From: Cytobacillus solani
GTDB taxonomy: Bacteria; Bacillota; Bacilli; Bacillales; Cytobacillaceae
Reading direction: 5' to 3'
NCBI RefSeq assembly: GCF_001420595.1
Contig: NZ_LJIX01000006.1
Coordinates: 3,395,058-3,459,057, forward strand
DNA: 64,000 nucleotides
Below the pieces are notes generated by a model, which saw only the letters and a program-made list of their open reading frames with translations, was not told the DNA's origin and did not search any database. The translations under genes were made by a program, and so were the position numbers. Of the stretch, positions 27,452 to 36,621 are shown piece after piece; the stretch's first letter is position 1; every line of letters begins with the position of its first letter.

Positions 27452-27482
27452 AAAAAGAGTAGCCATTAGACTACTCTTTCGA
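27452..27482 (-). terminator. Terminator at the end of the HNH gene
   Basis: On the minus strand AAAGAGTAG pairs with CTACTCTTT and is followed by TTATT. It overlaps the stop of the HNH endonuclease gene and separates it from the large internal protein gene. Confidence 0.75.
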
Positions 27483-27960
27483 ATTTATATCCACCTGTAC
27501 TTCTACGTTTGCCGTATAGGATACTACTAATATGAGCCTGTGATAAACTCAACTTTCTCGCTGCTTCTCTTTGAGATTCAAATACTATTTCTTCATTTGT
27601 TTCAATCCTGATAGCTTTAATAGGTTGCCTAAGGTGGTTTCCATGTGTCGTCATAACTCTAACATTATCTGCATGGCTTAGTAGCTCAAGGTTATTCCAA
27701 CTATTATCAATTTTATTCTCATTGATATGATTGACTGTCATCCCTATACATTTTTCTCCCCAACGTGCAACAGCTAAAACTTGATGTTGAAAAACGCGTT
27801 TTCCTGCTAACTTCATTCTTAAATATCCCTTATTTAATGCATTTACATTACGATTTAACACTTTTCCATTCTCTAAGTCTAATTCTAATTTGTGAAGATT
27901 ATCTCGGATAAATACATAAGTTTCTTTCTTCATACCATTACAGTGAAAATTAGAAGGCAT
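27466..27960 (-). CDS. Free-standing HNH homing endonuclease
   Basis: 164 residues. Residues 40-110 carry the HNH core (NHINENKIDNSWNNLELLSH, with the preceding VFQHQVLAVARWG). The C-terminal part (PIKAIRIETNEEIVFESQRE, then AARKLSLSQAHISSILYGKR) is a NUMOD-type DNA-binding helix-turn-helix known from intron and phage homing endonucleases. It sits between two virion genes and is most likely a selfish insertion that does not serve the virion. No intron halves are visible in the neighbours. Confidence 0.88.
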   Translation of the reverse strand: MPSNFHCNGMKKETYVFIRDNLHKLELDLENGKVLNRNVNALNKGYLRMKLAGKRVFQHQVLAVARWGEKCIGMTVNHINENKIDNSWNNLELLSHADNVRVMTTHGNHLRQPIKAIRIETNEEIVFESQREAARKLSLSQAHISSILYGKRRSTGGYKFERVV

Positions 27961-27973
27961 GTCGCACCTCTCT

Positions 27974-29440
27974 TTATCTTAAAAATGGTGATGGATCTAA
28001 CACAGCACCTTTTGCATTGGTTACTTCATAATGTAAGTGAGGCCCTGTTGAACGTCCTGTATTACCTGATTTACCTACTAAACTACCTCTTGAAACGTTC
28101 TGGCCAACTTTTACACCAATGCTGTCAAGGTGGGCATAACGATGTAAGAAGCCTTTAGCATCCTGAATAACTATGGTGTTTCCATAACTCGAACTACCAG
28201 AAGTTGAAACTACCTTTCCGGCAACGGTAGATGCAACAGGCGTACCCTTAGGAACAGCTATATCCATCCCTCTATGTTGTGAATTTTTCTGACCAGTAAC
28301 AGGGTGTGTTCGTCCTCCAAAACCAGAAGTAATCTTGTAATCTTTTAAGTTAGGTACCCAACCATCTCCTTTCACATCTGATTTAAAATTTGCGTTGTTA
28401 TAGTAATCAATCATGGCTTGATTCATAGATTGATCAAGGTTACCTTTATATTCCATTTCATACATGCGCCAAGCAGCATCTTCACCATATTGTGCTTTAG
28501 CCCATTCAAGCTGTGCTTTTTCAGATGCAGACATATTCTCAAATACATATTTGCGCCAAGCTCGATTATCCTTTTGTTCAGATTCCCACTCTGCATCACG
28601 GCGTTTATCTCGTTGTTGTTGGTAACCGAAGTTACGGTCATTAAGCGCCCTCTGATAATCAAATTCCTGATTATATCGTTGATCACCTACTAAATCTCGT
28701 GACCTACCGTAGTCAAAATCACGCTGATTAGTGTACTTACCCCAATCGAATTGCTCTCGGTTAAGGTTAAGACCTTCAATACCAAGATACTCACTTAGAG
28801 CCTGCCCTCTTTCTTGCAATGCCAAGTTTTGGTCAAATTCCATCATACGTTGAGCCATCTCAGCAGTCTTTGCAGCACGTTGAGCATCAAGATCAGAAAT
28901 ATTCGATTGAGTAGCAATACCAATCTTATTCATTTGGTCTGCTGCTAGACCACTGTGAGCCAATCCTCGTGCACTAGAAACCTCGGAAGCGTTTAACTCA
29001 TTTTGGTACCTATTTTTTCTAACAGTTTCTAATGCTCGTTCATAAAGAGGATCGAGTTGTTGTTTAGCACGGTCAGCAGCTTCACCATAAGATAATGCAT
29101 TTCGCTGGTTAGGTGTGAACGAACCTCTTGAACTTGAACCACCTGTATAAGTAACCTCAGGTTCTTTGTTATACTCTTCGTTAACCTTCCCACTAATGGT
29201 TCCTTGTCGTTGTTCATGGCTCATTTTCCCCCATTGATTACTATCGACACCATAATAACCTGGAAGATCATCATATTTAGAATCATAGTTTCCCACATGA
29301 TCTGTTTTTCCCGTTTGCTTAAATATATAATAATTACGCAACGAATCCGGATCAGCCATCTTTCGGTTGTCCGGATTGTCATAATAACCACTTGTTAATT
29401 TGTCTTTAACACTGTCTTGGTAATCTTTTAAGCTACTCAC
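27974..29440 (-). CDS. Virion-associated peptidase M23 (tail lysin)
   Basis: 488 residues. Residues 1-345 are highly charged and mostly helical, with many Tyr/Arg/Gln (KYTNQRDFDYG, FDYQRALNDRNFGYQ). The last 120 residues are a LytM/M23 zinc peptidase: SQHRGMDIA carries the first zinc ligands and GPHLHYEV the catalytic His pair. It probably cuts peptide cross-links of the cell wall during DNA entry. It lies between the fibre genes and the internal protein gene, where short-tailed Gram-positive phages keep a tail-knob lysin. Confidence 0.88.
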   Translation of the reverse strand: MSSLKDYQDSVKDKLTSGYYDNPDNRKMADPDSLRNYYIFKQTGKTDHVGNYDSKYDDLPGYYGVDSNQWGKMSHEQRQGTISGKVNEEYNKEPEVTYTGGSSSRGSFTPNQRNALSYGEAADRAKQQLDPLYERALETVRKNRYQNELNASEVSSARGLAHSGLAADQMNKIGIATQSNISDLDAQRAAKTAEMAQRMMEFDQNLALQERGQALSEYLGIEGLNLNREQFDWGKYTNQRDFDYGRSRDLVGDQRYNQEFDYQRALNDRNFGYQQQRDKRRDAEWESEQKDNRAWRKYVFENMSASEKAQLEWAKAQYGEDAAWRMYEMEYKGNLDQSMNQAMIDYYNNANFKSDVKGDGWVPNLKDYKITSGFGGRTHPVTGQKNSQHRGMDIAVPKGTPVASTVAGKVVSTSGSSSYGNTIVIQDAKGFLHRYAHLDSIGVKVGQNVSRGSLVGKSGNTGRSTGPHLHYEVTNAKGAVLDPSPFLR

Positions 29441-29462
29441 GCCTTACACTCCCTTCAGGCAT

Positions 29463-29493
29463 AAAAAATAACGCCTACTATTAAGCAGCGTTC
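29463..29493 (-). terminator. Candidate terminator after the 51-aa gene
   Basis: Minus-strand AACGCTGCT and TAGGCGTT give an imperfect stem followed by ATTTTTTA; it overlaps the end of the small gene before the M23 gene. Confidence 0.55.
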
Positions 29494-29636
29494 AAGAATG
29501 TAACTAATTCTGTATATTGTTCTTGAGTAATGCGATTCCCAAGTAAGAAAATGTCTAGTTTTTGTTGCATATCTTCTTTTGTTTCAAATGATTTTCTCTC
29601 TATAACTGATTTACATCCAATATAAGTTAAATTCAT
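29481..29636 (-). CDS. 51-aa XkdX-like phage protein
   Basis: ATG 29636 has TAGGAGGA eight bases upstream. The product (MNLTYIGCKSVIERKS to TELVTFLNAA) ends with a GNRITQEQYTELV stretch similar to the small XkdX proteins that follow tail fibre genes in PBSX-like phages. The role of XkdX proteins is not known. The similarity is by eye and by position. Confidence 0.7.
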   Translation of the reverse strand: MNLTYIGCKSVIERKSFETKEDMQQKLDIFLLGNRITQEQYTELVTFLNAA

Positions 29637-29653
29637 TTTCCATTCCTCCTATT

Positions 29654-29956
29654 TTAAATGATTCCTAGTTCAAGGGCAGTTACACGATAATCTACATTCA
29701 CCACATAATCCATGAGTATTTCTGTTTCTGTTGGTGGTTGTGGTGGTTCAGGAGGGGAAGGCGGTGCTTCAATTTCTACTGCTACTACTTCTCCTTTTAC
29801 CCTCTCTAATCGAAAGTATGGTATTGTTACCTCAATAAATCCGTAATCTTCTACATTCCCGCCTACATTTAATTCAAAATCTCTTTCAGGACTTATCCCT
29901 ACAGGAACGGTAGAAACAATCTTTAAATCAGATTTACGATAGATTTTAACACTCAT
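29654..29956 (-). CDS. Small fibre-associated protein (XkdW-like position)
   Basis: 100 residues from ATG 29956 (MSVKIYRKSDLKIVST); an ATG three codons earlier overlaps the fibre gene. A beta-rich N-terminal part is followed by a proline-rich linker (APPSPPEPPQPPTETE) and a short helix with the pattern of a fibre chaperone. It overlaps the 811-aa fibre gene by four bases, so the two are made together. Function inferred from position only. Confidence 0.65.
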   Translation of the reverse strand: MSVKIYRKSDLKIVSTVPVGISPERDFELNVGGNVEDYGFIEVTIPYFRLERVKGEVVAVEIEAPPSPPEPPQPPTETEILMDYVVNVDYRVTALELGII

Positions 29957-32388
29957 ATTCCCCAAACCTCCACTTCCACTTGTGCTGTCAGGTTAATAGG
30001 TGTGTTTACAGTGTTATTTACAGTGTTTGTAAATTCAAGAAGAAAAGCACTAAATAAAGGATCGAGATTATAAAACTTAGTTAGATATATGCCGCCGCTA
30101 TTTGAATATGTGCTACCATGACTATGCCCCGGCGGTGCGGATGAGGAATTATAGGGATTTTTAGGATCGATGTCCTTATTAAACTGAACATAATACTTTC
30201 TGGTAGCATCAGAGCTTGAACGATCTTCAATCCACACTCTGCCAGTAGTAAGCCATTCCTCCACGCCCATCGTATACCCAAAAGTTGGATCTTGTCTCCT
30301 AACATTCGCTGACTCTATAACGGTTGCGGTTGATGGTTTGGTAGCTATTTTACTAAAATATACCTTAATCATTTTAGGAACGATACCATCCAATGGAATT
30401 GTTTTAGTATACTTATTCGGTTTGTCAGGAGCTTCCAAATGGGCAGGGTACAATGATATATTATCAGTAGTGTAGACTTCCCAATAAAACCTTTTATATC
30501 TTAGTTTTCCTACAGTCTTACCGTCAGGTGTACGAGGATATCCGTCTTTTCCAATCATAGGAATACCGTACGGCTTACCTAGTTTATCAACAATGTCTAG
30601 CTCAATTTGGGAAACTCGCCTTTTCAATTCTTCAATCTGGACTACTTGTTCGTCACTTTCCATATGGAAGTTAACGTTGCCCTTTACTAGTGTGTCTTTT
30701 ACATAACAAGAATATCTAAAGCGATCTAGAACTTTGTAGGTGGCTGTATAAATAGCTACAGGGTCATAGAGACTATCATCTATTTGGGCAATATAGTCAC
30801 CGAATGCGTTAGGAACATCTGTTTTTTCATAATAACTCCACAAATTATCCTTCTTATTATTTTTATAAACACCTAAAAACTGTGAAACCTCATTTTTTAA
30901 CGATGAATCTTGTAGACCTTTATCATTAATACGGTAAAGCTTTTCAATGTGAACTGGATTAGTTACTTCTCTTATTACAACACCTTCACCTAAAGTAACC
31001 TTATTTGTGCCCTTTACTAAACGCAAAGCACCCTCATACTTAGTAGAAACATCTTGTTCAGAAACAGTTTTATAAATGACTTTTATTGGCTTCCAGTCAT
31101 GGTAACTCGCTGTTGGTAGAGTTAAGCTTTCACCCGTGCCGATTATACGGAGCCATTTTTTGTCACCTTTTGTTGCTTTGTTTGCATCGACATAAGGTAC
31201 TGTACCATCAGCGTGAGCCATTTTCCATCCTAGTATAAATGCTAAAATCTCATGCTTATTTGGAATAATATTGTAAGTTGGTTGTCCACTTACAGGTGGC
31301 GCAGGATCATCTTGCCATCCAGTATCTGTTGCAGAAACAAACAATATTAAACTATCATTATCGAGATAATATCGATTGTTAGTAATATTGGCAGCAGAAT
31401 CGGTACGAGTAAAGTAAGAGTTATTGAATTTAATAACCTCTACATCGTATATATCAATCCCTTTAGAAAAATCACTTAATGGTATCTTTATAGCCTTACC
31501 ACCTATATAGCTACTGTTAATAGTTGGATTTTTAACGGTTTCAGCAGTCAATTCACATTCAATTTTATTCTGTTTCTTACGCCAATTTCCGCGATCATCT
31601 TGATACAGCTTATCGCCTTTATATAAATATTCATCAAAATATAAGCCAGAGCCATTATCTATTTCAATATACGGCCCTCTCACTGGCTGATAGTTTTGCA
31701 CAAATTCCCTTTCAACAGTTCCCTCGACAAGCATCGGACCCTCAAAAGTGAAAGTACCAGGTTCATCATTTTTATTTTTAAAAGCAAGATGAATTATAGA
31801 GTTGTTTGCCGAATTAAATTTAATAAATTGCGCATCTGTATAAGCTACTACTGCCGTATCACTCATTGTAGAGTCAAGAATTGCAATCGCTCCAGAATGC
31901 TTCATACTATACACATAATCCTGATTGCGTTTGATTTCAACTCTAATAGAACTTACTTCTTTAGCACTGGCAGCATTCAAGGTAACTTTATCAGGGCTGT
32001 TTTTAACCACGTTTGCATGTAAGGTCCAATGATTGAAATCAAGAGCATGGTTTTTCACTTCATCCCCTAGTATTTCAACCGGAACAAGCGCAGCATTTTC
32101 AGGAGCTTCAATGGTATTTTCTCCACGCTTTAGGGTTACTGTTATCTTTTCTTCTTCCTTGACCATGTTTTCCATTTCTGTGACTCGTGAAGAGATTAAA
32201 GGATCTGCTTCTTGAAATGAATGGCCATTCCAGGTACCTTTAAAGTCACCAGTTTCATCAACTTTTTTCTTCACTTCATCATCAAGACTATTATGGGCAT
32301 CTATAATATTATTAAATTCCTCATCTACCTGTTCAGCATTTGTTCTAGTTCCGTTCTGAAAATCATATTTCCTTTGAATCTTTGCCAT
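29953..32388 (-). CDS. Tail fibre / appendage protein
   Basis: 811 residues. The N-terminal 110 residues (TRTNAEQVDEEFNNIIDAHN, DDEVKKKVDETGDFKGTWNG) are the attachment and coiled-coil region common to phage fibres; the rest is beta-rich. A histidine-containing loop GHSHGSTYSNSGG (about 755) resembles the metal-binding loops of fibre tips. A second coiled coil lies near 588-605 (IEELKRRVSQIELDIVDKL). It probably recognises the host surface. Confidence 0.75.
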   Translation of the reverse strand: MAKIQRKYDFQNGTRTNAEQVDEEFNNIIDAHNSLDDEVKKKVDETGDFKGTWNGHSFQEADPLISSRVTEMENMVKEEEKITVTLKRGENTIEAPENAALVPVEILGDEVKNHALDFNHWTLHANVVKNSPDKVTLNAASAKEVSSIRVEIKRNQDYVYSMKHSGAIAILDSTMSDTAVVAYTDAQFIKFNSANNSIIHLAFKNKNDEPGTFTFEGPMLVEGTVEREFVQNYQPVRGPYIEIDNGSGLYFDEYLYKGDKLYQDDRGNWRKKQNKIECELTAETVKNPTINSSYIGGKAIKIPLSDFSKGIDIYDVEVIKFNNSYFTRTDSAANITNNRYYLDNDSLILFVSATDTGWQDDPAPPVSGQPTYNIIPNKHEILAFILGWKMAHADGTVPYVDANKATKGDKKWLRIIGTGESLTLPTASYHDWKPIKVIYKTVSEQDVSTKYEGALRLVKGTNKVTLGEGVVIREVTNPVHIEKLYRINDKGLQDSSLKNEVSQFLGVYKNNKKDNLWSYYEKTDVPNAFGDYIAQIDDSLYDPVAIYTATYKVLDRFRYSCYVKDTLVKGNVNFHMESDEQVVQIEELKRRVSQIELDIVDKLGKPYGIPMIGKDGYPRTPDGKTVGKLRYKRFYWEVYTTDNISLYPAHLEAPDKPNKYTKTIPLDGIVPKMIKVYFSKIATKPSTATVIESANVRRQDPTFGYTMGVEEWLTTGRVWIEDRSSSDATRKYYVQFNKDIDPKNPYNSSSAPPGHSHGSTYSNSGGIYLTKFYNLDPLFSAFLLEFTNTVNNTVNTPINLTAQVEVEVWGI

Positions 32389-32399
32389 ATTATCACTCC

Positions 32400-33956
32400 T
32401 TATGGCTTCTTTACTTTGTATTGAAATGTCATTCCTAAAATTGTTAAGGGCTGATCTACTTTATCATTGGTGATGATTAACTGAATGTTTTTACCTCTTT
32501 TTTGAATCCTTAACTCATTCTCAACAACATCCCTGTAGCCCCAGAAGGATTCACCCCAGATTGCCTCTCCCCATGGGTCAGATTCATCCGTTGAAACTTC
32601 CTCTATATCAACATCTATATAATCCACTTTAGCCGAGAGATTAAATACTGATTGTTCTTTGTCATATTGCTTACATAAAGTCCAAAACTTACGGAACTTC
32701 TTATCTTGAACCTCTTTTCCAAAATCAAAATTCTTTGTTTGAAGTCTAAAAGTAATAGCTGCACCATCATCTGAATATACATTTTCATCAAATCTATAGA
32801 TGTACCCTAAGTCAGAAGCAAAAAATAAAACCCCTTCTTTAGATAAAAAGGAGTTTGCCTTAATGTTTGTAAACTTGGTCCAGCATTGAAGAATTGTATC
32901 GTAAACAAGTGTTAAACCACTTGGGAAAGAGAGATAGTATTTGTTATCAAAGTAATGTCCAACAGCTTTTCTTTTGTCAGCAAGCGAAATACCTTTCAGA
33001 GTGCTTTCAATACTAGATAGTACCCTGCCTTGACTAGTAAGAGTAGACACTTGCCTTGCACTTACATAGTTCTGATCAGTGGAATACATGGCATATACAC
33101 CATCTTCCGCAAGGTAGAAAAGGTCATTGCCGACCATTTTAACGGAGTTTGGAGCAATACACCCTGTAGGTACATTTATTTTCTGAAGGTCAAACGCTTC
33201 GATTGTTCGGCCATCACCCCGTAAGAACCACACAGAGCTTTCACAAAGGATAACTAAACCGTCACGGAAAGCTTCTAACTGGTTGATCACATCGTTATTA
33301 TCAGTCGCTACATCAATAAAGAATATGGCTGGCCAATAATCATATACCGCATATCCAAGCTTTGGATCATGATGGCAGAAGGAAAGTCGATTTTTAACTG
33401 TTGGGTGTGCTGCAGCATAAATTCGGTCTTGTTTAATAGCCAATGCCCTAAAATTAGTGAGATTAGCTAAATCATTAAGCCCGGGATCTTGTTCTTCATT
33501 CACTCCTGTTCCCTCGGTCCCTTCCACAACCGGAACATGTGGAATTACTTCAGATACAACCCCAGCTTGATATTGTTTTAACTTACCGCCATCGGCAAAC
33601 AGCACTACATCCCCAATGTTACGGTCTTTATAGCTAATCATTTGTACTTCGGAACTAGATAAAGAGCCTGTAATTACGCTCAGATTGCCGTTTGATTCCG
33701 AGTAAACCTTTTTATCACTGACTGCCAAATAAGCCCTATCTCCATTAAATCTGTTGTGCTGATAGTGCTTTGTAATTGGATTTGGTAAATGATTAGAGTA
33801 TTTCACATAGCCGTTTCTCTTGGATATCGGCCCCTTGCCAAATACCACATTTTCGGCATCAACTACCGCCTGATCAGGTATGAGATTGGCTGCTGTTTTA
33901 TCATTAATACCTAATTCAAATGTTCGGAGTGGATAAAGTAATTTCTTAGCCATCAA
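32400..33956 (-). CDS. Tail hub / packaged-DNA stabilisation protein (P22 gp10-like role)
   Basis: 518 residues, beta-rich with repeated strand patterns (SSEVQMISYKDRNIGDVVLF, LVILCESSVWFLRGDG) that suggest a beta-propeller. The start FELGINDKTAANLIPDQAVVDAENVVF is typical of tail-hub proteins of short-tailed phages, which close the portal and connect tail appendages. It overlaps the adaptor gene by four bases. The link to P22 gp10 is by gene order and general look, not by detailed alignment. ATG 33953 is an alternative start. Confidence 0.7.
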   Translation of the reverse strand: MMAKKLLYPLRTFELGINDKTAANLIPDQAVVDAENVVFGKGPISKRNGYVKYSNHLPNPITKHYQHNRFNGDRAYLAVSDKKVYSESNGNLSVITGSLSSSEVQMISYKDRNIGDVVLFADGGKLKQYQAGVVSEVIPHVPVVEGTEGTGVNEEQDPGLNDLANLTNFRALAIKQDRIYAAAHPTVKNRLSFCHHDPKLGYAVYDYWPAIFFIDVATDNNDVINQLEAFRDGLVILCESSVWFLRGDGRTIEAFDLQKINVPTGCIAPNSVKMVGNDLFYLAEDGVYAMYSTDQNYVSARQVSTLTSQGRVLSSIESTLKGISLADKRKAVGHYFDNKYYLSFPSGLTLVYDTILQCWTKFTNIKANSFLSKEGVLFFASDLGYIYRFDENVYSDDGAAITFRLQTKNFDFGKEVQDKKFRKFWTLCKQYDKEQSVFNLSAKVDYIDVDIEEVSTDESDPWGEAIWGESFWGYRDVVENELRIQKRGKNIQLIITNDKVDQPLTILGMTFQYKVKKP

Positions 33957-34501
33957 GTCACCAACCTTACTTGCCCGACTTCTCCATCCTGATTCTGCTC
34001 AATAGCAAAATCTCTTTTCTTTGCCTGGTACTCACTCCATGCATTCATTTGCATTTCTGGTTCCTCATCTTGATATTTTGCTCGAGCAACTGCATACAAG
34101 ACTAATAGATCGTGATAATTCGATGGAAGTACAGGTTCATCATCAGGGTTTACAAGGTGCGGTAATTTCGCATAGTAATATAGCGTTAATTCTCCGTTAT
34201 TTTCAGGCTTTGGCTGAATAGTTAAGGCATTGCCCCACTTTTTATAACCTCGGCTTGTACGGTCTTTTAAAGGGATTTCAAAGAGTTCGTTATCATCCAT
34301 GATTAGTTCAATCTTATGAAAGTCAGAAGGTAAATCATATTTATCCTGACCAATAACTAAAGGAATGACAGCAGTCTGTTTATACTTTGCTACAGGAGTA
34401 AGATCATCCAATCCCCTATTAATCCATTGAATTATCTCGGCATTGGATAAGGAATCATCTATATCCTTGTTTACTTCTTTTATTAAACTTGATAGATTCA
34501 T
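33953..34501 (-). CDS. Head-to-tail adaptor (P22 gp4-like)
   Basis: 182 residues. The N-terminal half is helical (ADIIQWINRG-like segment SNAEIIQWINRGLDDL) and the middle is beta-rich (IGQDKYDLPSDFHKIELI), the pattern of the gp4/gp6-type adaptors that sit below the portal ring. It lies between the coat and the hub gene as in P22-type genomes. Confidence 0.75.
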   Translation of the reverse strand: MNLSSLIKEVNKDIDDSLSNAEIIQWINRGLDDLTPVAKYKQTAVIPLVIGQDKYDLPSDFHKIELIMDDNELFEIPLKDRTSRGYKKWGNALTIQPKPENNGELTLYYYAKLPHLVNPDDEPVLPSNYHDLLVLYAVARAKYQDEEPEMQMNAWSEYQAKKRDFAIEQNQDGEVGQVRLVT

Positions 34502-34509
34502 GCAATCAC

Positions 34510-34638
34510 CTACTTTTTAGTGGTGGTCTTTGGCTTTAATTCCTTGAGAATTTCCTCTTTAGCTTCTTTGATTTCATTTTTGATAAATGCAGCTAATAGT
34601 TTGCCATCTTCACTGTTTGGAAGTTTAATTTCACTCAC
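34510..34638 (-). CDS. 42-aa charged phage protein
   Basis: Too short for routine calling. GTG 34638 is preceded by GGAGGAATC; the overlapping ATG at 34640 runs straight into a stop. The product MSEIKLPNSEDGK to LKPKTTTKK is a single charged helix with a lysine/threonine tail. Located between coat and adaptor genes. Function unknown. Confidence 0.62.
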   Translation of the reverse strand: MSEIKLPNSEDGKLLAAFIKNEIKEAKEEILKELKPKTTTKK

Positions 34639-34666
34639 ATTGATTCCTCCTTTAAATTAGAAAAAG

Positions 34667-34688
34667 GGAAGGCTTATGCCCTCCCTAG
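34667..34688 (-). terminator. Hairpin after the coat protein gene
   Basis: GGGAGGGC pairs with GCCTTCCC around ATAA, with TTTTTCT after it on the minus strand. It would lower transcription of tail genes relative to the coat gene. Confidence 0.75.
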
Positions 34689-34694
34689 CTTTTA

Positions 34695-35600
34695 TTAGGG
34701 TCCAACTACACCAGTTGAGCCGACGATACCTCTCCAATCACTTACACCGTAAGAATAGCGCATATAACCGCGATATTTTGCTTCTAGTGTATCAAAATCT
34801 TCTTCTTGCTTGAATTCAGGCTTCACACGCCAGAAGAAGTTCAATTCTGATACATCAGGATCTTGAATAAACCAAGCAGTATCAGAAGTTAGATAATCAT
34901 AAACTACAACTTCAAGAGCGCCTTTAATTGTATTAATATCGTTAAAATCAGTTCCGGATTTCTTTTCTGATCCAACAATTTCTCGTGCCACAAATTCAAG
35001 TTTACGCGGAACGATTAGTTTACGAGGTTGGAATTGAATTTTATTTCCAACTTCATCCACCTGTTCATGCATGCACTGAATGGCGATTTTTAAATTTGCA
35101 TCATTTAGAGCACCTGTTACAAGGTTTCCCCCTGCGCCCCCACCTTTTAAAACATGATCATTAGCAAATAATGCTTTGCCATCATAAATTGCATTTGCCA
35201 CACCATCAAAACCATTGTTCAGGATGCCTGCTGCATCATTTTCAACCTTTGTTCGTCCTGCACGGGCAAGGTTTTTAGGTTTTTTATTGATAATTCCATA
35301 CAACTCATCATCATGCATTTCTCGTGATACTTTAAATCCTTTTGCGAAAGATTTATGTTTGTAGTGCATCTCCCAACCTGGTGCTGGATCTTCATAGCTA
35401 ACAGAACCAGTTTCGGTTTTTTCCTCCCACGGTGTGAATCCACCTAGTGATAAATCATGTTCCATATGCTTTTTAGATGCTTTCACATTATAAATCTTAT
35501 TAAATTGTTCAGACTTCTCCGGATAAGTTTCGAAGAAAATTTTTCTTAACCCCGGTTCTAATAATTTACCAAAACCAGCTGTAGTTGTTTGTAAAGTCAT
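34695..35600 (-). CDS. Major capsid protein (Mu gpT-like)
   Basis: 301 residues. The pattern ETYPEKSEQFNKIYNV, then GFTPWEEKTETGSVSYEDPA and KGFKVSREMHDDELYGII, is that of the Mu gpT-like family of HK97-fold coat proteins. It forms the icosahedral head around the scaffold. It is preceded by the scaffold gene and followed by a terminator, in line with high expression. Confidence 0.85.
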   Translation of the reverse strand: MTLQTTTAGFGKLLEPGLRKIFFETYPEKSEQFNKIYNVKASKKHMEHDLSLGGFTPWEEKTETGSVSYEDPAPGWEMHYKHKSFAKGFKVSREMHDDELYGIINKKPKNLARAGRTKVENDAAGILNNGFDGVANAIYDGKALFANDHVLKGGGAGGNLVTGALNDANLKIAIQCMHEQVDEVGNKIQFQPRKLIVPRKLEFVAREIVGSEKKSGTDFNDINTIKGALEVVVYDYLTSDTAWFIQDPDVSELNFFWRVKPEFKQEEDFDTLEAKYRGYMRYSYGVSDWRGIVGSTGVVGP

Positions 35601-35613
35601 TTACTATTCCTCC

Positions 35614-36450
35614 TTAGGATTTCCATTTTGCGTATTCTTCAGGGCTTAACCCTAATTTTTGAGCCATTGTAATTTCTTCTTGGCTTAAATTCAGACTAAC
35701 CATCGCATTTTCATCGTGTGTTTCCACATGCTTACCTTGTCTCGCTTTAATCTGATCCACCACTTTCTGTTCTGCCTGTTGCTGGAGAGAAGGAATTTGT
35801 TCCTTTAACCCACGCAAACTAGCAAACTCATAGGCTTCTGTAAGAGTCATATTTTTATGTTTAGTTGCTAGTTCAAACATCTCTTGTTCAAACTTAGGGA
35901 AATTTTCATCCTTTTTAAGTTCATTTAATTCTGTATTAACTTGCTGTTGAAAAGCTTGGAACCGCATCTCTTCAAGTTGTTTTTCTACTGTTGATAGTTT
36001 TTCATTTACAGGTGCAACATATTGTTTGTATGCTTCTTCATCCATACCCAAACGATGTGCTTCTTGTTGTATATGTCTTTCTTGTTCAGCTTCTTGTGCA
36101 GCTTGGATTAATTCATCAATTGATGAATACCCTGTAATTTGTGCTACCCTTTGTAAGTGTTGCTCATAATCGGTAGCCTTCTGATTTACCTTGTCATAAT
36201 TTAGACCCTTCTGAATGTAAGCGGGAGCTTCATCACGACTAATCCTCATATTTTCTTTGTTGTACTTTACTTCAAAGAAATCTTCATCCTGTGTGGTGGC
36301 AGGAGGTTCTTCATCTTGAACCTGTGTAGGCTCTGTTTCGATACCCGGATCAATTGTTTCTTCAATTGGTGCTTCTTCTACTGGTGGTTCATCACTGTGG
36401 TACTGTAAATCTAACTTCAATAAAAATTCGCTATGGTTGGCGATTGTCAT
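35614..36450 (-). CDS. Capsid scaffolding protein
   Basis: 278 residues, acidic at the N-terminus (EEAPIEETIDPGIETEP) and glutamine/glutamate-rich helical and coiled coil through the middle (RVAQITGYSSIDELIQAAQ, EKQLEEMRFQAFQQQ). Scaffolds of this sort lie just before the coat gene and are lost from mature heads. No protease domain is visible. Confidence 0.82.
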   Translation of the reverse strand: MTIANHSEFLLKLDLQYHSDEPPVEEAPIEETIDPGIETEPTQVQDEEPPATTQDEDFFEVKYNKENMRISRDEAPAYIQKGLNYDKVNQKATDYEQHLQRVAQITGYSSIDELIQAAQEAEQERHIQQEAHRLGMDEEAYKQYVAPVNEKLSTVEKQLEEMRFQAFQQQVNTELNELKKDENFPKFEQEMFELATKHKNMTLTEAYEFASLRGLKEQIPSLQQQAEQKVVDQIKARQGKHVETHDENAMVSLNLSQEEITMAQKLGLSPEEYAKWKS

Positions 36451-36492
36451 ATTTCTTATCCTCCCTCGGTATGGTAGCCGACAAAATAATAT

Positions 36493-36525
36493 AAAAAGGC
36501 TAAGGAAGTCTCATCCCTAGCCCGA
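36493..36525 (-). terminator. Hairpin before the scaffold gene
   Basis: Minus-strand GGCTAGGG and CCTTAGCC pair with one bulge and are followed by TTTTTATA. It follows the two micro-peptide genes. Confidence 0.6.
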
Positions 36526-36528
36526 TAC

Positions 36529-36621
36529 TTATTCAGTTAGTTCTAACAATGCAGTTAAACCTATGAAAATAGAGCCAAACAATAAAGTTCCCCAGAACAA
36601 AGCATGAAATACCCAGTACAT
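36529..36621 (-). CDS. 30-aa single-helix membrane peptide (second of a tandem pair)
   Basis: MYWVFHALFWGTLLFG to LTALLELTE, one transmembrane helix and a short acidic tail. Its ATG shares one base with the stop of the preceding, similar peptide gene, so it depends on translational coupling. Not a known family. Confidence 0.55.
   Translation of the reverse strand: MYWVFHALFWGTLLFGSIFIGLTALLELTE

Noticed and set aside
28423-28686. 87-aa frame within the M23 peptidase gene
   Set aside because: Shadow frame in the charged repeat-like region of the peptidase gene; no start site.
27466-29440. Group I intron or intein around the HNH gene
   Set aside because: Neighbouring genes are complete and unrelated to each other; no split coding sequence is present.
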